Shown: one piece after another, positions 60,185-64,000 of the stretch | Layout: each line of letters starts with the position of its first letter | Position numbering within the stretch: the stretch's first letter is position 1 | From: Malaciobacter molluscorum LMG 25693 | Lineage (GTDB): Bacteria > Campylobacterota > Campylobacteria > Campylobacterales > Arcobacteraceae | Assembly: GCF_003544935.1 (NCBI RefSeq) | Contig: NZ_CP032098.1 | Location: forward strand, 1,860,001-1,924,000 | DNA: 64,000 nucleotides | Direction of reading: 5' to 3' | Program-made: the position numbers and the translations under genes | The notes under the pieces: generated by a model | The model's input: only the letters and a program-made list of their open reading frames with translations | The model's database searches: none | Told to the model about the DNA's origin: nothing

Positions 60185-60207
60185 AGAGTATTTTACTCTT
60201 TAGTTTT
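60177..60207 (+). terminator. Terminator of metal-export operon
   Basis: A 14-bp perfect stem starting AAAACTAAAGAGTA closes a TTT loop and ends in a T-run. It includes the ATPase stop codon. Confidence 0.85.
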
Positions 60208-60280
60208 TCTTTATACTTTCAATAATCAAAAAATCTATTTATAAAAAGCACTTTATTATAAATTCTAAGTTTTATGTATT

Positions 60281-61414
60281 TTACGCTAATGATTTTTGAA
60301 GTATCTCTTTTACTTTTTCAATAGTAATATCTTGATTTTCACCAAGTTTTAACATTTGATGTTTTTTTAAAGACTCTGTAATATTTTCTATTACTTTATC
60401 ATCTACTTCATAATCACTCAATTTGGTAGAAACTCCTAAATTATTATAAAGACTCTCTATTTTATCAATAACTTTATTTGCATCTGTTATTGCAAATACA
60501 TTCTTACCCATTTGCTCTAACTTATCTTTTTTATCTTCAAACATCACTCTTAATAGATGTGGTTGCACTACAGCTAAACTTCTTGCATGATCAAGTCCAT
60601 AATATGCAGTTATTTCATGACCTATAAAGTGAGTTGCCCAATCTTGAACAACACCACAACCAATAAAACCATTTAATGCTTGATTTGCCAATAACATTAA
60701 ATTATCTCGCCAATCACTATCATCTTTATTTTCCCAAGTATTCATAAGAGTTGTTAAACCTCTTAATATAGTTTCACTATATCCATCATGAACTAAAGAG
60801 TTATTTGGTATTGTCAAATATTGTTCACAAGTGTGAACAAAAGCATCAACTAAACCATTTTTTAGTTGTCTATCATCAAGTGTTGACATAACAGAAGGAT
60901 CAAGAACAGCAAATTTAGGATGAATAAAATCTGATGCAAATAATCTCTTATCATTTGTAGATTTTTTTGATACTACACTTAAAGAGTTAGATTCACTTCC
61001 TGTAGCAGGTAAAGTTAAAACAACTCCAATTGGTAAAGCTTTTTCTACTTGCTTTTTACCATCTAAAAAATCCCAAGCATCTCCATCATATAAAGCTGCT
61101 GCTGCTAAATACTTACAACCATCAATTACAGAACCTCCACCAACAGCTAAAATATAATCAATTTCTTCTTCTTTTACAATTGATAATGCTTTGTTCATTG
61201 TTTCAACAGAAGGATTTGGTTCTACTCCATAAAATTCAAAGAAATTAAAATTCTTTAATGCTTCCACAACTTGTTGGTATATTCCATTCTTTTTAATAGA
61301 ACCACCACCATATACAAATAATACATTTGATTTTTTAGGAATATATTTAGTTATTTCACTAATCTTACCTGCACCAAATTCAATCGCCGTTGGATTGTAA
61401 TATGAAAACGTCAT
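60281..61414 (-). CDS. Iron-containing alcohol dehydrogenase
   Basis: This is a 377-residue group III alcohol dehydrogenase. The NAD(P)-binding GGGSVIDGCKYLA is at about 92-104. The metal ligands lie in GLVDAFVHTCEQYL (Asp, His) and WATHFIGHEITAYYGLDHARSLA (two His). It resembles YqhD/butanol dehydrogenase in its start FSYYNPTAIEFGAGKI. It probably reduces aldehydes with NADPH. It is transcribed alone. Confidence 0.93.
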   Translation of the reverse strand: MTFSYYNPTAIEFGAGKISEITKYIPKKSNVLFVYGGGSIKKNGIYQQVVEALKNFNFFEFYGVEPNPSVETMNKALSIVKEEEIDYILAVGGGSVIDGCKYLAAAALYDGDAWDFLDGKKQVEKALPIGVVLTLPATGSESNSLSVVSKKSTNDKRLFASDFIHPKFAVLDPSVMSTLDDRQLKNGLVDAFVHTCEQYLTIPNNSLVHDGYSETILRGLTTLMNTWENKDDSDWRDNLMLLANQALNGFIGCGVVQDWATHFIGHEITAYYGLDHARSLAVVQPHLLRVMFEDKKDKLEQMGKNVFAITDANKVIDKIESLYNNLGVSTKLSDYEVDDKVIENITESLKKHQMLKLGENQDITIEKVKEILQKSLA

Positions 61415-61488
61415 AGCTATCCTTTAAATGAAATTTAAATTCATTATATTAGTAATTTGTGTATTTTTAAAGGATATATATAAAAAAT

Positions 61489-62235
61489 TTATAAATTATA
61501 TATAAATTGAGTAATAAGTATAATTGAAATTATAAAAAGTAATATTTTAATTAATTTAATATACAGTTTAGAGTCTATTTGTTTTTTTATCTTTATTCCC
61601 AAATATAAAGAAAAAGAGATTATTAAAATAGTAATCAAAGAAAAACTAACTTCTGTTTTTGTAAAGCTATCATTTATAAAAAATACAAATATTTGAACAA
61701 TTTTTCCAAGTAAAAAGCAGATATTCATCATCTGAATAAATTGTGCTTTCGAGTATTTTAATTCAATTCCATATATCATAAGCATTGGACCCATAACATT
61801 AGTTAATCCACCAACAATACCTGTAACAAAAGGATATAGAATAAATGAAGTTTTTGGATACTTACTAAAAACACTTATTGAAATATTTTTGTTATTTGTA
61901 TAAAGATAAAGTAATATTGAAATAGCTAAAAGAAGTTTAAATATATCAGAATTAGAAAATATCAATATTTGCGTACCAATAGCGCTTCCAATCATGGTAA
62001 TTACTGCAATAGGTAAAAACCTGACAACTGCTTCTTTGCTGTTACCTTCACTTAAAAAACTAACTAGATTTACTACTAAAGTTGGTAATAATGTAAGAAG
62101 TATTGCAGTTTGCATATCTGTAAAAATTGCAATTATTGGAGTTGGAATTAAAGCAAAACCAAAACCTATGCTTCCATGAACAAATGCTGCAAAAATAAGA
62201 ACAATTAATATTAATATAAAAAATTCTAAATCCAA
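61489..62235 (-). CDS. TauE/SafE (TSUP) family permease
   Basis: This is a 248-residue protein with about eight transmembrane segments. FVHGSIGFGFALIPTPIIA at the N-terminus and GIVGGLTNVMGPMLMIYGI in the second half are the duplicated family motifs. Members export sulfite, sulfonates or related anions. No sulfur-metabolism gene is adjacent, so the substrate is open. Confidence 0.9.
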   Translation of the reverse strand: MDLEFFILILIVLIFAAFVHGSIGFGFALIPTPIIAIFTDMQTAILLTLLPTLVVNLVSFLSEGNSKEAVVRFLPIAVITMIGSAIGTQILIFSNSDIFKLLLAISILLYLYTNNKNISISVFSKYPKTSFILYPFVTGIVGGLTNVMGPMLMIYGIELKYSKAQFIQMMNICFLLGKIVQIFVFFINDSFTKTEVSFSLITILIISFSLYLGIKIKKQIDSKLYIKLIKILLFIISIILITQFIYNL

Positions 62236-62299
62236 AATATACCTTATAATAAAGTATATTAATGATATATAATTGTTGCTTAAAGCCTTTTTTATTTAA

Positions 62300-62731
62300 T
62301 CATTTTTTCATCATGATATGAGGTATTCCATCTTCTAAAAACTCTTCAGAAAAAATAACAAAACCAAAGCATTCGTAAAAATTTTGTAAATATGTTTGTG
62401 CTTCAATAACAATTGTTTTATTTTTATATGTTTTTTCAATAAAAACTAATACTTCTTCAATAATTTTTTTAGCATAACCTTTTCCTCTATTACTATTAGA
62501 AACTAAAACTCTTCCAAAACTAACTTCATTTTGAGATTTTTGATAAACTCTTAAATATGCAACTATTTTAGAATTATCTTTTATTAGTAAATGGTAAGAA
62601 TCAATATCTATACCATCTATATCATTATAAATGCAATTTTGTTCAACAACAAAAACTTCTATTCTTAATCTTAAAATTTCATATAACTCAATATTTGATA
62701 ATTCATTAAACTTTTTTATTAAGATTTCCAT
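62300..62731 (-). CDS. GNAT N-acetyltransferase, ElaA-like
   Basis: This is a 143-residue acetyltransferase. The acetyl-CoA motif FGRVLVSNSNRGKGYAKKII (about 72-91) has the R-x-x-G-x-G/A loop. LRIEVFVVEQNCIYNDIDG near the N-terminus and ECFGFVIFSEEFLEDGIPHI at the end are typical of ElaA. Acceptor substrate is unknown. Confidence 0.9.
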   Translation of the reverse strand: MEILIKKFNELSNIELYEILRLRIEVFVVEQNCIYNDIDGIDIDSYHLLIKDNSKIVAYLRVYQKSQNEVSFGRVLVSNSNRGKGYAKKIIEEVLVFIEKTYKNKTIVIEAQTYLQNFYECFGFVIFSEEFLEDGIPHIMMKK

Positions 62732-62795
62732 TAAGTATCTTTCTCATTTATTATAAAATAGGTTTTAATATTTATAAGGGGATTTTTAAATAAAG

Positions 62796-62870
62796 TGGCT
62801 CCGAATACTGGATTCGAACCAGTGGCCAAGTGATTAACAGTCACCTACTCTACCGCTGAGCTAATTCGGA
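62796..62870 (-). tRNA. tRNA-Asn (GTT)
   Basis: This is a 75-base cloverleaf including an encoded CCA. The acceptor is TCCGAAT/ATTCGGA, with G as discriminator. The anticodon loop reads CTGTTAA with anticodon GTT, and the T arm contains GGTTCGAATCC. It is third of three tandem copies on the minus strand. Confidence 0.97.
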
Positions 62871-62886
62871 ATAAAATATAATAAAG

Positions 62887-62961
62887 TGGCTCCGAATACT
62901 GGATTCGAACCAGTGGCCAAGTGATTAACAGTCACCTACTCTACCGCTGAGCTAATTCGGA
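62887..62961 (-). tRNA. tRNA-Asn (GTT), second copy
   Basis: This copy is identical in sequence to the gene at 62796-62870. The 16-base spacer between them is AT-rich, and the shared upstream promoter suggests one precursor transcript. Confidence 0.97.
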
Positions 62962-62978
62962 ACTTACATTTAAAGAAA

Positions 62979-63053
62979 TGGCTCCGGATACTGGATTCGA
63001 ACCAGTGGCCAAGTGATTAACAGTCACCTACTCTACCGCTGAGCTAATCCGGA
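62979..63053 (-). tRNA. tRNA-Asn (GTT), promoter-proximal copy with variant acceptor
   Basis: This copy has the same body as the other two, but the acceptor stem is TCCGGAT/ATCCGGA. One A-U pair is replaced by G-C on both strands of the stem, so pairing is kept. CCA is encoded. Confidence 0.97.
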
Positions 63054-63081
63054 ATATATTATTTCCTTTAAATGGGGTGGA

Positions 63082-63110
63082 ATTATAGTAAAAAATAATC
63101 TTTTTGTCAA
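63082..63110 (-). promoter_or_regulatory. Consensus sigma-70 promoter of tRNA-Asn operon
   Basis: On the minus strand TTGACA (63105-63110) and TATAAT (63082-63087) are both perfect, with a 17-base spacer. The start of transcription should be near 63075, about 20 bases before the first tRNA. It is the best promoter in the window. Confidence 0.9.
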
Positions 63111-63117
63111 GTATTTT

Positions 63118-64000
63118 TTATAAAATTTTATAAAAAATCAATCCACTACTATCAACCACAGATACTACACCTGATTTTACAAGATTTTCTAATATAATTT
63201 TAGATTTATCATCGAAAATATTTTCAATATCTTCTTTTGTTAAAGGTCTTCTTCTTAACATAGATATTATCTCATTTTCATCAAAATTTTGTGTTGATTT
63301 TGGTCTATTTTTAAAGGCAATATTTACATTTATTCCTGCAAAAGTATTTGCAACTTTTTCAAGTAATTCAAAATCAACTGGTTTTACTTTATATGCAGGA
63401 GGCCTATCTATTGTACCAATATCAACTCTATGAGGATTTATCTTTTTAATTGCATCGTATAAAGCTTCTATTTCATCTTCTTTATCATTTAAAGTTTTAA
63501 CAAATAAAACTTCTAATACAAATATGTTTTTAGTATCTTTTCTAAAACTAATCATACTTTTTATAATTTTATTTATATCAATACCTTCATGATTTCTATC
63601 AAGCTTTTTGAAACACTTTTGGCTTACACAATCAAGTGATAATTTAACAGTATCAATTTTTAATAGTGCATTATAGATTTTTTCATCATAAATTGTACTT
63701 CCATTTGACAAAATAAGTGTTTTTGTATCACCTTTTATTTTATCTATTTCATCAATTAATTCATTTAAATATGGATATAAAGTTGGTTCACCATTTGCAG
63801 TTAAAGTAATTACATCAATTTTTGAGTGCTTTTCAAAACTTCTTTTTATTTCTGAAATCACTTCGTTTACACTTGGATATTCTGTCATTTTATCAACTGT
63901 TTTTGCAGCTTCTAATTCACAATATAAACAGTCAAAATTGCACTGTTTTTTACTAGGAGACAAATCAATTCCTAAAGATATTCCAAACCTTCTTGAAGGT
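63118..64000 (-). CDS. Radical SAM protein, 5'-truncated by window end
   Basis: The frame is open to base 64000 on the minus strand, where the translation reads PSRRFGISLGIDLSPSKKQ and then CNFDCLYCE. The radical SAM CxxxCxxC cluster motif (CNFDCLYC) follows the family's typical GISLGIDLSP lead. LTANGEPTLYPYLNELIDEI and VKLSLDCVS are also conserved. A TTG within the frame at 63963 is not the start. About 294 residues are visible. It resembles the uncharacterised radical SAM group related to wybutosine-like and methyltransferase activators. Its stop lies just upstream of the tRNA promoter. Confidence 0.9.
   Translation of the reverse strand, partial: PSRRFGISLGIDLSPSKKQCNFDCLYCELEAAKTVDKMTEYPSVNEVISEIKRSFEKHSKIDVITLTANGEPTLYPYLNELIDEIDKIKGDTKTLILSNGSTIYDEKIYNALLKIDTVKLSLDCVSQKCFKKLDRNHEGIDINKIIKSMISFRKDTKNIFVLEVLFVKTLNDKEDEIEALYDAIKKINPHRVDIGTIDRPPAYKVKPVDFELLEKVANTFAGINVNIAFKNRPKSTQNFDENEIISMLRRRPLTKEDIENIFDDKSKIILENLVKSGVVSVVDSSGLIFYKIL

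Noticed and set aside
62796-63053. Three near-identical 75-base repeats with short spacers, superficially like a CRISPR array.
   Set aside because: Each unit folds as tRNA-Asn with an encoded CCA, and the spacers are short AT-rich linkers of 16-17 bases.

Overview
The window is about 27% G+C over most of its length. Its gene content and order point to the Campylobacterota, most likely Arcobacteraceae: a dapA / enoyl-reductase / pgsA / rseP run, oorDABC, a TrmN6-like / YkgJ / TPR-lipoprotein / trpC run, and trpF-rpe-dnaQ. Almost every base belongs to a short operon. Starts are ATG, GTG and TTG, and spacers are short. This assignment is inferred from gene content; no database was searched.

Region by region. 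1-3928: lysine, fatty-acid and phospholipid housekeeping genes plus the site-2 protease RseP and a PLP-homeostasis protein, all on the plus strand. 3953-9970: minus strand, with a RimK ligase paired with an M14 deacylase, a small exported protein, a decayed YbjQ remnant, trpC, a TPR lipoprotein, a YkgJ protein and a tRNA methyltransferase. 10250-13113: the 2-oxoglutarate:acceptor oxidoreductase operon oorDABC. 13270-18123: a glutaminyl-tRNA synthetase with a YqeY-type tail, then trpF, rpe, a DnaQ-like exonuclease and an HD hydrolase. 18257-24185: PldA, a macro-domain protein, a TPR protein, pncB and two unassigned genes.

24258-33251 looks like one metabolic module. A molybdenum hydroxylase (2Fe-2S subunit plus a Tat-exported large subunit) with its XdhC and MocA maturation factors sits next to a two-component system. 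Divergent from these lies a three-gene operon: a small Tat-signal protein, a vanillyl-alcohol-oxidase/p-cresol-methylhydroxylase-type flavoprotein, and a c-type cytochrome. I infer that the two enzymes act in sequence in the periplasm, alcohol or alkylphenol to aldehyde to acid, feeding electrons to the cytochrome chain.

33290-38600 is the accessory zone. It holds a G+C-rich gene resembling type VI immunity (DUF3396) proteins, a degraded second copy of the 3' end of the mocA gene, and an integron-like cassette pair with one complete 96-bp attC site and a second, truncated one. No integrase is visible. One cassette encodes an ABM-fold monooxygenase-like protein.

38630-46630: a two-component system faces a PhsA/PsrA-type molybdoenzyme and its Fe-S subunit, followed by YeiH and its divergent LysR regulator. 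46716-54747: YajQ, pyrimidine and purine salvage (uraA, upp, a phosphoribosyltransferase, an AzgA-type permease), a bacterial voltage-gated channel with an acidic selectivity filter, a DUF89 protein and an aminotransferase. 54833-64000: an AraC regulator, an HD-GYP protein, an ArsR-regulated metal-exporting P-type ATPase, an iron alcohol dehydrogenase, a TauE/SafE permease, a GNAT protein, three tandem tRNA-Asn genes behind a near-perfect sigma-70 promoter, and a radical SAM gene that runs off the window.
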